The position numbers were made by a program, and so were the translations under genes. This document shows, piece after piece, positions 55,333 to 63,366 of a stretch of DNA of 64,000 bases (position 1 is its first letter; each line of letters starts with the position of its first letter). The DNA is taken from NCBI RefSeq assembly GCF_017368475.1, contig NZ_JAFNJE010000009.1, positions 1 through 64,000 on the forward strand, read 5' to 3'. This DNA comes from Alteromonas sp. 5E99-2 (GTDB lineage: Bacteria > Pseudomonadota > Gammaproteobacteria > Enterobacterales > Alteromonadaceae). The notes beneath the pieces are model-generated. The model ran no database searches, was not told the origin of the DNA, and worked only from the letters and a program-made list of their open reading frames with translations.

Positions 55333-56424
55333 ATGCAAAATAATACCCTTAGTGATGTTCATGTAAGTGCTGAGAATGTCCTAGTTACTCCAGAAAAATT
55401 GGCACAAGAATTACCCGTTTCAGATCGCGCATTAACGGCAATTGGGACTGCAAGAAAAGAAATTAGCGATATCATTCATGGAAAAGATCATCGCTTGTTA
55501 GTGATTTGTGGCCCTTGTTCTATTCACGACGTAGATGCTGCAAAAGACTATGCACTGCGTTTGAAAGCACTCCGAGAAAGTTCAATTGATACTTTGTATA
55601 TCGTAATGCGTGTGTATTTTGAAAAGCCAAGAACAACGACTGGGTGGAAAGGCTTGATTAACGATCCTCACCTAGATGGTAGTTTTGATATAGAAGGTGG
55701 TTTAAGAAAAGCTCGAGAGCTGCTTATTTGGTTGGCAGAACAGGATATTCCTGTGGCTACAGAAGCTCTTGATCCTATTAGTCCTCAATACTTAGGTGAG
55801 TTGTTTAGTTGGGCGGCAATTGGTGCACGGACATCTGAATCGCAAACTCACCGAGAAATGGCTAGCGGCTTATCTATGCCCGTAGGCTTTAAAAATGGTA
55901 CTGACGGAAGTTTAGGTATTGCTATTAATGCATTGAAATCTGCTGCATCGCCTCATAAATTTATGGGGATTAATCGAGCAGGTCAAGTGACTGTAGTGGC
56001 CACACAAGGTAATCCAGATGGTCACGTTATTCTACGTGGTGGAAAGCAACCTAATTATAATACTCAAAGCGTTGCAATATGCGAAGGTGAACTCGAAAAA
56101 GCAGGTTTGGCGGCAGGTTTAGTGGTAGATTGTAGTCATGGTAATTCTAATAAAGATTACCGTAACCAGCCGCTTGTTGCCGGCGATGTTGTCGAACAAA
56201 TTTTTAATGGAAATCAATCTATTATCGGCATTATGCTAGAAAGCCATATAAAAGCAGGAAATCAAAACGGTACAGACAAAACGCTGGATGAGTTAGAATA
56301 TGGTAAATCTATTACTGACGGGTGTATCGATTGGGATGCTACCGAATTATTAATTAATGCGGCTAAAGATAAATTGCAGACTGTCTTGCCAACGAGATTG
56401 TCAGTTACATCTGAAGTTGCTTAA
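55333..56424 (+). CDS. aroF: 3-deoxy-7-phosphoheptulonate synthase, class I
   Basis: 363 residues, full length for the AroF/G/H family. Substrate and metal segments are present: VICGPCSIHD, YFEKPRTTTGWKGLINDP, GARTSESQTHRE, GFKNGTDGS and VDCSHGNSNK. It condenses phosphoenolpyruvate with erythrose 4-phosphate, the first step to aromatic amino acids. Placement 17 bases before tyrA and a TyrR box upstream point to the tyrosine-sensitive isoenzyme; the feedback specificity is inferred. Confidence 0.95.
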   Translation: MQNNTLSDVHVSAENVLVTPEKLAQELPVSDRALTAIGTARKEISDIIHGKDHRLLVICGPCSIHDVDAAKDYALRLKALRESSIDTLYIVMRVYFEKPRTTTGWKGLINDPHLDGSFDIEGGLRKARELLIWLAEQDIPVATEALDPISPQYLGELFSWAAIGARTSESQTHREMASGLSMPVGFKNGTDGSLGIAINALKSAASPHKFMGINRAGQVTVVATQGNPDGHVILRGGKQPNYNTQSVAICEGELEKAGLAAGLVVDCSHGNSNKDYRNQPLVAGDVVEQIFNGNQSIIGIMLESHIKAGNQNGTDKTLDELEYGKSITDGCIDWDATELLINAAKDKLQTVLPTRLSVTSEVA

Positions 56425-56441
56425 CGTACAACAGTGGTTGA

Positions 56442-57587
56442 ATGAACAAAGACAAACAACAAGCTGACCTTGATATCGCATTGCGTCAATGCCGAGAGGG
56501 TATTGACGCGGTAGATAAGCAATTGATTGAGCTTCTTGCTAAACGAGCTGAATTAACTACGGAAGTAGGAAAAATAAAATCTCAATCTGGGATGCCTATT
56601 TATGTGCCAGAAAGAGAAAAGCAGCTTATTGCGGCGAGGCGAGCACAAGCGGAAGAGCTAGGTGTTTCCCCTCAGCTGGCAGAGGATTTATTACGCAGAA
56701 TGATGCGTGAATCTTATGTCACCCAAAATCATAAGTTTGTAAAAGCAGATAAATCTATAAACAATATTGTTGTTGTTGGTGGTAAGGGCGCATTGGGAAG
56801 AGTGTTTGTCGGACTGTTTGAACGCAGCGGTTATACCGTTTCTATTGTAGAGAAAGACGATTGGGATACAGCTGATACACTTTTCACAAATGCCGATTTA
56901 GTCCTTGTCTCAGTGCCAATCAATTTGACCGAAACTATTATTGGCAGACTTACCAATCTTCCCGTTAATTGTGTACTGGCTGACGTTACCAGTGTCAAAG
57001 ATAAACCACTCTCTGCAATGATGGAGGCTCATGCTGGTCCAGTTGTAGGTTTGCACCCTATGTTTGGTCCTGATTCACCGGGAATGATCAAACAAGTGGT
57101 CGTTGTGTGCAACGGTCGTATGCAAGAGCAGTATCAATGGCTGGTGGACCAAATGACAGTATGGGGTGCTACTTTGTATGAAAGTAGCGCACAAGAACAC
57201 GATAAGGCCATGTCGTTTATTCAAGTAATGCGTCACTTTAGCTCCTTTGTTTACGGCACGCACTTAGCTGCTGAAAATCCTGATTTACAAATTTTGCGTG
57301 ATTTTAGTTCACCGATATATCGATTAGAGCTGGCTATGGTAGGGCGATTATTTGCCCAAGCTCCACAACTATATGCAGATATCATTTATAACAACCCCGA
57401 AAACGTTGCTTTACTTAAACGTTTCCATACTCGCTTTGGTGAAGCTCTGGAATTTGTTGAAAATGGCGACAAAGCATCATTTATCAAAGCATTTTTGAAA
57501 GTGGGGCACTGGTTTGGTGGTTACGCTAAAAAATGTTTAATAGATAGTAAGCAATTATTATTGAAAGCTAATGATGATAGAGCCTGA
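56442..57587 (+). CDS. tyrA: Bifunctional chorismate mutase/prephenate dehydrogenase (T-protein)
   Basis: 381 residues. The AroQ chorismate mutase domain is at about 8-90 ([20 protein letters not shown]). The NAD-binding prephenate dehydrogenase domain begins near 105 ([20 protein letters not shown]) and includes GLHPMFGPD. It converts chorismate via prephenate to 4-hydroxyphenylpyruvate. It is in an operon with aroF and faces pheA. Confidence 0.97.
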   Translation: MNKDKQQADLDIALRQCREGIDAVDKQLIELLAKRAELTTEVGKIKSQSGMPIYVPEREKQLIAARRAQAEELGVSPQLAEDLLRRMMRESYVTQNHKFVKADKSINNIVVVGGKGALGRVFVGLFERSGYTVSIVEKDDWDTADTLFTNADLVLVSVPINLTETIIGRLTNLPVNCVLADVTSVKDKPLSAMMEAHAGPVVGLHPMFGPDSPGMIKQVVVVCNGRMQEQYQWLVDQMTVWGATLYESSAQEHDKAMSFIQVMRHFSSFVYGTHLAAENPDLQILRDFSSPIYRLELAMVGRLFAQAPQLYADIIYNNPENVALLKRFHTRFGEALEFVENGDKASFIKAFLKVGHWFGGYAKKCLIDSKQLLLKANDDRA

Positions 57588-57605
57588 TTGTGGCGGTCAG
57601 GCTCT
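57579..57605. terminator. Hairpin at the tyrA end
   Basis: AGAGCCTGA, which includes the tyrA stop, pairs perfectly with TCAGGCTCT around 9 bases. There is no clear T-run on either strand, so it is a weak terminator between convergent tyrA and pheA. Confidence 0.45.
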
Positions 57606-57634
57606 AAAAACATGCTATTGATGTAAAGAGCGAA

Positions 57635-58813
57635 TTATTCGCTCAGTGCATTTACAGCCGCAACGCGAGTTGGGCTAATTTCTTCACTTGGATAACAACC
57701 TAGTACTTTGAGGGTTCTAGCGCTTTTTCTCAGCTGTTCAAGGGCGTTTTGCATTGGCCCATCCTCGACATTCCCTTCAACGTCTAAATAAAACATTTCT
57801 TCCCAAGGGTTACCTGTAATAGGACGAGACTCTAACTTTGTCATATTAATGTTGTTATCACGTAATATGGTTAGCGCTTCTAGTAAGGCACCCGGTGTTT
57901 GCACCGTTGACATAATTAGTGTCGTTTTTGCCGGTACTTGTAAGGGAACTTTCACTGCGTCTTTAGCCACTACGATAAAACGGCTATGGTTTTCTTTTTG
58001 ATTGGCCAAATTAGACTTAATTGCTGTTAGGCCATATAAACCACCACCCGCTTCACTGCCTATTGCAGCAATGGTGTTATCATTGGATTCTTTTACCGTT
58101 AACATGGCAGACGATGTGCTGTCACAGGTTTTTACTTCAACATTCCCTAAATCTGCGAGGAAATGGCTACATTGAGCAAACACTTGAGGGTGAGCGTACA
58201 AAGTCTTTATGTTTTTAATCTCACAGTCACCAGCAACAAGTAACGCATGGCGAATAGGGTGAGTAAGTTCACCAATAATACTCAGGTGAGTATGTTGGAG
58301 TTGGTCGTACACTTCATTGATACTGCCCGAACTTGTATTTTCGATTGGTAACACCGCGTAATCAGCGTCTTCGCTTTCAACTTTAGTGATGATTTCATTA
58401 AAACTTTGGCAACCCATTTCAACCAGCTCACTGGCACGGCGAGAAAAATACTTCTGGGTCGCTAAATAACTATATGAGCCCTTATCACCTAAAAAAGCGA
58501 CTCTAGCTAAAGATAAAGTGCTACCAGGGTTAGCTCGCGCTGCTAACAAAGCTTGCTGATTGAGAACGGAGTCTTCAATAATGACATGAAAAAGCTGAGT
58601 GACATAATGGGCATCTAAGCCAACGTCATTGCCTTTTTTTATTAATCTTATTAGTAGCTCTTCTTCGCGTTTCTGGTCGCGAACAGGAATACCGTGATCA
58701 ATTTTAGTTTCAGCAACTTGGGTTGTTAGCTCGCGTCTTCTGGCAAGCATGGAAAGCAAATCTGAATCTAATTTGGTTATTTCGTCTCTAACTGAGTGTA
58801 ACGGGTTGGACAT
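57635..58813 (-). CDS. pheA: Bifunctional chorismate mutase/prephenate dehydratase (P-protein)
   Basis: 392 residues. AroQ chorismate mutase at about 1-90 (VRDEITKLDSDLLSMLARRR) is followed by prephenate dehydratase at about 105-285 (RVAFLGDKGSYSYLATQKYF, PIENTSSGSINEVYDQL). A regulatory ACT domain at about 298-378 contains the ESRP phenylalanine-binding motif (LESRPITGNPWEE). It makes phenylpyruvate and should be inhibited by phenylalanine. No Phe-rich leader peptide is visible upstream. Confidence 0.97.
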   Translation of the reverse strand: MSNPLHSVRDEITKLDSDLLSMLARRRELTTQVAETKIDHGIPVRDQKREEELLIRLIKKGNDVGLDAHYVTQLFHVIIEDSVLNQQALLAARANPGSTLSLARVAFLGDKGSYSYLATQKYFSRRASELVEMGCQSFNEIITKVESEDADYAVLPIENTSSGSINEVYDQLQHTHLSIIGELTHPIRHALLVAGDCEIKNIKTLYAHPQVFAQCSHFLADLGNVEVKTCDSTSSAMLTVKESNDNTIAAIGSEAGGGLYGLTAIKSNLANQKENHSRFIVVAKDAVKVPLQVPAKTTLIMSTVQTPGALLEALTILRDNNINMTKLESRPITGNPWEEMFYLDVEGNVEDGPMQNALEQLRKSARTLKVLGCYPSEEISPTRVAAVNALSE

Positions 58814-58911
58814 GGTGCGCCTAGTAAAAAAAAGTCCCCTAAGGGAGTATTCTGCTAGTGTAACGGGAGTGCTGTTTTACTAGCAATTATCATATTTTGA
58901 TATTGTACCTG

Positions 58912-58940
58912 AATTTAAGAAGTCGCGCTTGTTATGTCAA
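58912..58940 (-). promoter_or_regulatory. Promoter of pheA
   Basis: On the minus strand, a consensus TTGACA (58935-58940), a 17-base spacer and TAAATT (58912-58917) lie about 100 bases before the pheA start. Downstream, in the leader, GCTAGT and ACTAGC could form a stem, and a short GC stem with eight T residues resembles an attenuator, but no leader peptide fits. Confidence 0.6.
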
Positions 58941-58979
58941 CGTAATTGATTATAAAAAGCGCATTTTTATTCCAACGAA

Positions 58980-59780
58980 TTATTCGCTTAACAAAGCAGC
59001 AAGCATTTTTCTAACTTCAGCGGATTCAAAAGGTTTATCGCATAATGCGTTGACACCAGTTTGTTGGATATTGGTCATATGGGCACTGTCTGCTGATTCA
59101 GAGGTAACCATAATGATTGGAATGTGGGCTGTTTGAGGATTAAAACGAATATATTCAGCAAGTTCTCTGCCGTCCATCTCCGGCATATTGTAATCGGTAA
59201 CGACTAAATCAAACTCACTCTCTTTAATATAAGTTAATGCTTCTGCGCCATTGACAGCTTCAGTAATAAGTTTAAGTCCCATACCTTCTAATACTCGACG
59301 TATGTGGTTTCTAGCTAGTTTGCTATCGTCAACTAATAGTACTCTTACTGTATGGATATCGAAAAACTCTAAGTCTAATTCATCAGTGTTAATTAAATCT
59401 AAACTGGCTTTTAAAGCTCTAGACAAATGTAATGGTTCAAAAGGTTTAGGTAAAATAGCTGCCACACCGGCCTGTTTAAATTCTTCTAATTTAGCTAAAC
59501 GATTTTCACTGGAAACAAGCATGAAAGGAACTGCTGAAAGCTCAGTGTGTTCTTTTATAAATTTAAGCAAATCTATTGCAGTTCCGTCATCGTAATACAT
59601 AGCACTGACAATAACATCTGAACTATGAGCTGTAAGAGCTGCTTTAGCTTCAGCCAAATTACTCACAGGGTCAACTTCGCTAACATTTTCTTTGATAAGC
59701 AACTGCGTTATTATTTTACGCTGCGTATCTGAAGGTTCCACCAGCATAATGTTTAGATCGGGTATAAGTAACTTTTCCAT
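58980..59780 (-). CDS. Double receiver-domain protein; first receiver lacks the phospho-acceptor
   Basis: 266 residues, two receiver domains and nothing else. In receiver 1 (about 8-125) the acidic pair reads EP and the phospho-acceptor Asp is replaced by Ala (VIVSAMYYDDG), while Ser and Lys (LPKPF) remain. Receiver 2 (about 145-265) is intact (VLLVDDSK, VVTDYNMPEMDG, VTSES, CDKPF). It is probably a phospho-relay intermediate or scaffold with a pseudo-receiver. It lies near a partner-switching module but on the opposite strand. Confidence 0.88.
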   Translation of the reverse strand: MEKLLIPDLNIMLVEPSDTQRKIITQLLIKENVSEVDPVSNLAEAKAALTAHSSDVIVSAMYYDDGTAIDLLKFIKEHTELSAVPFMLVSSENRLAKLEEFKQAGVAAILPKPFEPLHLSRALKASLDLINTDELDLEFFDIHTVRVLLVDDSKLARNHIRRVLEGMGLKLITEAVNGAEALTYIKESEFDLVVTDYNMPEMDGRELAEYIRFNPQTAHIPIIMVTSESADSAHMTNIQQTGVNALCDKPFESAEVRKMLAALLSE

Positions 59781-59816
59781 CCAACTTCCTGAATTTATTA
59801 TTTTCTGGTGCGGTTT

Positions 59817-60140
59817 TTAGCCGCCCGCAATTTTTGATTTAAAACCAGCTCCTTCTAGTATAGAACGTATTTTTTCTCTGTCGTCAGTTTGTAGCTCAAT
59901 TGTGCCTTCTTTTATTGCACCACCGCATCCACACTTCTGTTTTAGCTTTTTGCAAAGAGGCTTTAAGTCGTCCTTCCCTAACTCTAGACCTCGTATGACG
60001 GAAACACCAGCGCCTTTCCTTCCTTTTGTTTCTCGGTGAATGCGTGCAAAACCGTCTGCTGAAAACGAGATGTCATTATTTTTTTTGGTAGTCGTTGCTA
60101 TTTTTCCAGATTGAGTTGAATAGACTAGAGGGTTGCTCAT
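59817..60140 (-). CDS. yciH: SUI1/eIF1-like translation factor YciH
   Basis: 107 residues with the SUI1 fold. A positively charged loop reads HRETKGRKGAGVSVIRGLEL and is followed by KKLKQKCGCGGAIKEGTIEL. Bacterial YciH is related to eukaryotic eIF1 and influences start-site fidelity or inhibits initiation under stress in E. coli. It is 36 bases upstream of the double-receiver gene on the same strand, so the two may be co-transcribed. Confidence 0.92.
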   Translation of the reverse strand: MSNPLVYSTQSGKIATTTKKNNDISFSADGFARIHRETKGRKGAGVSVIRGLELGKDDLKPLCKKLKQKCGCGGAIKEGTIELQTDDREKIRSILEGAGFKSKIAGG

Positions 60141-60226
60141 TGTTGATTATTCTTTGTTACACACTGATAAGGAATTATGGCAACGTCTTAAGCAGAGCTC
60201 AAGAGACGATGTAATTGTTATCGAAA

Positions 60227-60269
60227 TTAGCGTTATTTCTATAGTTAGATCTATACTCAATAACGCTAA
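60227..60269. promoter_or_regulatory. Perfect 11-base inverted repeat upstream of the STAS gene
   Basis: TTAGCGTTATT (60227-60237) pairs exactly with AATAACGCTAA (60259-60269). The 21-base centre adds an inner TATAG/CTATA pair. It ends 25 bases before the STAS start, so it could be an operator or an mRNA hairpin. No T-run follows. Confidence 0.5.
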
Positions 60270-60294
60270 CTTAGATAATGAGAATGAAAACACT

Positions 60295-60600
60295 ATGCCT
60301 ATAGAAGCTAAGACGTCATCAAATAACACTGAATTAACCATTGAAATAGATAGTAAATTCGACTTCACCAAAGTAGAAGAATTTAGAATGGCTTACTCAG
60401 AAACCGCTAGTGAAGTTCGCAAGGTTGTCGTTGATTTACAGAAAACCGAATACATGGACAGCTCTGCTTTGGGGATGCTTTTGAATATGCAGAGGTTTTT
60501 TGATGGTAAAGAGGTAACGTTTGACATTAAAAATTGCCAGCAACAGATTTTTCGTATTTTAACAATATCTCGTTTCGACAAAAAATTTAATATTAAATAA
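60295..60600 (+). CDS. STAS-domain anti-sigma factor antagonist (CrsA/HsbA-like)
   Basis: 101 residues from the ATG at 60295. An upstream in-frame start at 60133 would add 54 residues that cover the intergenic inverted repeat and look non-coding. It is a single STAS domain with the phosphorylatable serine in YMDSSALGMLLNM. Such proteins are switched by phosphorylation and compete for a sigma-binding kinase. It lies 4 bases before the receiver/phosphatase/kinase gene, the arrangement of the CrsA-CrsR module that controls RpoS in Shewanella. Confidence 0.85.
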   Translation: MPIEAKTSSNNTELTIEIDSKFDFTKVEEFRMAYSETASEVRKVVVDLQKTEYMDSSALGMLLNMQRFFDGKEVTFDIKNCQQQIFRILTISRFDKKFNIK

Positions 60601-60604
60601 CGTT

Positions 60605-62278
60605 ATGCCGTCTCAGAAAATATTGATCGTCGATGACGATCCAATTAATAGGACGCTTCTAAGACATATGCTAATGGAGCAGGGGTATGGTGAGTGCTTC
60701 GAAGCTGAAGATGGTCAATCAGCGATAGATTTAGCGCAGCAATGTAAACCTGACATTGTCCTTTTGGATATAGTAATGCCTGGCATGGACGGGTTTGATG
60801 TTGCTAAATATCTAAAGGCACGAGCAAAGACTTACTTGCCTATTATTTTTATTACTGCATCAGATGATCGCAGTAAATTAATTAAATGCTTAGACGTTGG
60901 TGGCGATGACTTTGCATTAAAACCTTTTGATAAGTTTATTCTATCTGCAAAAATAAAAGCGCATTTGCGAATTCGAACCATGGCTCAGCAAATTGCCATG
61001 CAAAACCTCGAATTATCAAATTACCGCATTGGTGTTGATAGAGAACACGCGATTATTGAACACATTTATAAACATGCGTTAAAAAATCCTGCTCCAGCAT
61101 TGTCTTTTTTTGATGTTAACCAAACACCCGCTGATAACTTTAGCGGAGACTTGTTTTTAACTCAGCCACACCCTAACGGCGGAGTATATTTACTACTAGG
61201 AGATTTTACAGGGCATGGCTTAGCATCAACAATTGGTGCAATTCCTGTTTTTCGTTCATTTGCTAGCATGACCGCTGATGGTATGTCCGTTGTTGAAATT
61301 GCCACTGAATTGAATTCTTCGTTGATTAATATTTTGCCACCAGACCGTTTTTTTTCTGCCATTATTTGTCACATAAATGAATCTGGAGAGCGAGCAATTG
61401 TTTGGCACGGCGGGCTTCCCGACATTTATTTGAAACGCAGAGTTAGTGGAGACGTCGAATCATATTCCGCAAAACACATGGCTTTGGGTATTTTACAGCC
61501 TGACGATTTTGAAACAGACTGCACTGTGATTGATTTAGAATCAGGCGATAGTTTATACCTTTCATCTGATGGCATAATTGAAGCAACGCCCATTAAAGAT
61601 GGGCTAGATAGCTTATCAATTCAGGATATGTTGGGTGAAGATACACTTAGAGCTTGGATTGGTGAAGGTGATGATATATCGGTTACAGATATCGTAAATA
61701 AAGCCAAATCTACCTTGTCGAGGACTCAATTTGACGATGACGTTACGCTGATAAAATTCACCTCAAAAGATTTGAGTGTTCTGCGAAAAAGCCAAGTATT
61801 AACCCGTTTACCCTTTTCTTTTTCTACTGCGTTAGGCCCCAATGAATTTCGCGGAGAAGGGTGTGTAGAGCAAATTTTACAGGTGATTGCTAGTCAACAG
61901 GGTATGGCGTCTATTCGCTCTGATATTTTTACTGTGTTATCTGAAATGTATACTAATGCATTAGATCATGGCGTTTTGAAATTAGATTCAAAATTGAAAG
62001 AATCGCCCGATGGCTTTATGGAATATTACACCTTACGTCAGCAAAGGTTAGATGTTTTGACGGACGGATTTATTAAAATAGAAATTAATTTATATCCGTC
62101 TGAGAATAGCGTTGCTATTTCCGTTACCGATAGTGGTAACGGGTTTGACTATAAGTCTGTTTCTGTGGTGCATGATTACGCGTCCTCGGGCCGAGGGTTA
62201 CTTTTATTGTCTGAAATCTGTGATTCGGTTTGGTTTGAAGGAAACGGTAATCGCATTGTTGTAGAACTTTCGGTATAG
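60605..62278 (+). CDS. Receiver-PP2C phosphatase-HATPase kinase fusion (CrsR/HsbR-like)
   Basis: 557 residues. The receiver (about 5-120) has VDDDP and the phospho-acceptor in LLDIVMPGMDG. The SpoIIE/PP2C domain (about 170-392) has SGD, GDFTGHG, SSDG and DDDVT metal ligands. The GHKL kinase domain (about 415-557) has the N-box EMYTNALDHG, VTDSGNGFD and GRGLLLLSE. All three active sites look intact, so it can both phosphorylate and dephosphorylate its STAS partner. In the Shewanella homologue the kinase domain sequesters RpoS; the same target is inferred here. It forms an operon with the STAS gene. Confidence 0.9.
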   Translation: MPSQKILIVDDDPINRTLLRHMLMEQGYGECFEAEDGQSAIDLAQQCKPDIVLLDIVMPGMDGFDVAKYLKARAKTYLPIIFITASDDRSKLIKCLDVGGDDFALKPFDKFILSAKIKAHLRIRTMAQQIAMQNLELSNYRIGVDREHAIIEHIYKHALKNPAPALSFFDVNQTPADNFSGDLFLTQPHPNGGVYLLLGDFTGHGLASTIGAIPVFRSFASMTADGMSVVEIATELNSSLINILPPDRFFSAIICHINESGERAIVWHGGLPDIYLKRRVSGDVESYSAKHMALGILQPDDFETDCTVIDLESGDSLYLSSDGIIEATPIKDGLDSLSIQDMLGEDTLRAWIGEGDDISVTDIVNKAKSTLSRTQFDDDVTLIKFTSKDLSVLRKSQVLTRLPFSFSTALGPNEFRGEGCVEQILQVIASQQGMASIRSDIFTVLSEMYTNALDHGVLKLDSKLKESPDGFMEYYTLRQQRLDVLTDGFIKIEINLYPSENSVAISVTDSGNGFDYKSVSVVHDYASSGRGLLLLSEICDSVWFEGNGNRIVVELSV

Positions 62279-62307
62279 CCCCGCTGGCACAAATCAGATA
62301 TTATCCA

Positions 62308-62323
62308 AATGAGACGTATTATT
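62308..62323. promoter_or_regulatory. Weak Fur-box-like sequence before the iron transporter
   Basis: AATGAGACGTATTATT matches 11 of 16 positions of the Fur consensus core, about 20 bases before the gene start. The position and neighbouring function fit, but the match is poor. Confidence 0.3.
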
Positions 62324-62343
62324 AATTATTTGGAGGTTATTGG

Positions 62344-63366
62344 GTGAACTACTTTCGTGTTATTGCGTTGTCTTGTTTGTTCGCAACTACGGTTACTAGC
62401 TTTACAGCAGTGTCTAAAGAAATTAACGTGTATTCGGCACGTAAAGAAGCATTGATTAAGCCTTTGCTCGACAAATTCACTGAGCAAACCGGTATTGATG
62501 TTAACTTAGTAACGGGGAAAGCTGACGGGTTAATATCTAGAATGCAAAGCGAAGGTGCGCTTAGTCCAGTAGATATACTAATTACCACAGATGCTGGACG
62601 ATTGGTTCGGGCTAAAACACTAGGTTTGACTAAGCCTATACCTGCGCTGGTTAATCTAGACCGCGTCGATGATGCTTTGTTCGATACAGACCGTCATTGG
62701 ACGGCATTAACGCTAAGAGCTCGTCCTATTATGTACTCTCCAGAACGAGTGGACGTAACCGGACTTTCAACACTAGAAGCGTTGGCTGATGCTCAGTGGC
62801 GAGGAAGAATTTGCATTCGCTCATCCAATAACATTTATAACCAGTCTATGGTAGCATCGTTAATTGAGCAATTAGGCGCCGGCAATACGCAAAGCTGGGC
62901 TGAAGGCTTTGTTAAAAACTTTGCTCGCCCTCCTGCTGGTGGCGATAGAGATCAAATCAAAGCGGTCGTGGCAGGGCAGTGTGATATTGCCATTGCAAAT
63001 ACTTATTACTTAGCGGGAATGCGTGAATCAGCCGACGCTGACACGAAAGAGGTAGCATCCAAAATCAAGGTGTTTTGGCCAAATCAAGACGACCGTGGTG
63101 CTCATGTCAATATTTCTGGCGTAGCCTTAGCCAAACATGCAAAAAACAGCGACGAAGCGGTAGCGTTGATCAGTTTCATGCTCGCTAACAGTAGCCAAGA
63201 ATGGTATTCAGAAGTGAATGGTGAGTACCCTGTTGTAGAAGGTGTTTCTTGGAGTGAAACACTAGAAGCGATGGGGCGTTTTAAAGCCGAGTCAGTTTCA
63301 TTGCAACTGGTAGGCGAGCGAAATGCAGAAGCGTTGCGTTTAATGGACCGAGCTGGCTGGAAGTAG
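62344..63366 (+). CDS. Ferric iron ABC transporter periplasmic binding protein (FbpA/FutA-like)
   Basis: 340 residues with a GTG start and a GGAGG site 7 bases upstream. A signal peptide (about 1-24) precedes a type II periplasmic binding fold. It begins EINVYSARKEALIKPLLDKF, and the iron-binding Tyr pair probably lies in IANTYYLAGM. It captures ferric iron for the permease encoded directly downstream. Confidence 0.92.
   Translation: MNYFRVIALSCLFATTVTSFTAVSKEINVYSARKEALIKPLLDKFTEQTGIDVNLVTGKADGLISRMQSEGALSPVDILITTDAGRLVRAKTLGLTKPIPALVNLDRVDDALFDTDRHWTALTLRARPIMYSPERVDVTGLSTLEALADAQWRGRICIRSSNNIYNQSMVASLIEQLGAGNTQSWAEGFVKNFARPPAGGDRDQIKAVVAGQCDIAIANTYYLAGMRESADADTKEVASKIKVFWPNQDDRGAHVNISGVALAKHAKNSDEAVALISFMLANSSQEWYSEVNGEYPVVEGVSWSETLEAMGRFKAESVSLQLVGERNAEALRLMDRAGWK

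Noticed and set aside
58814-58979. Possible phenylalanine attenuator with leader peptide before pheA
   Set aside because: A short GC stem with a T-run is present, but the available small frames contain no Phe-rich run, so attenuation by translation is not supported.
60133-60294. N-terminal extension of the STAS protein by 54 residues
   Set aside because: It would cover the intergenic inverted repeat and overlap the yciH start; the STAS domain is complete from the ATG at 60295.
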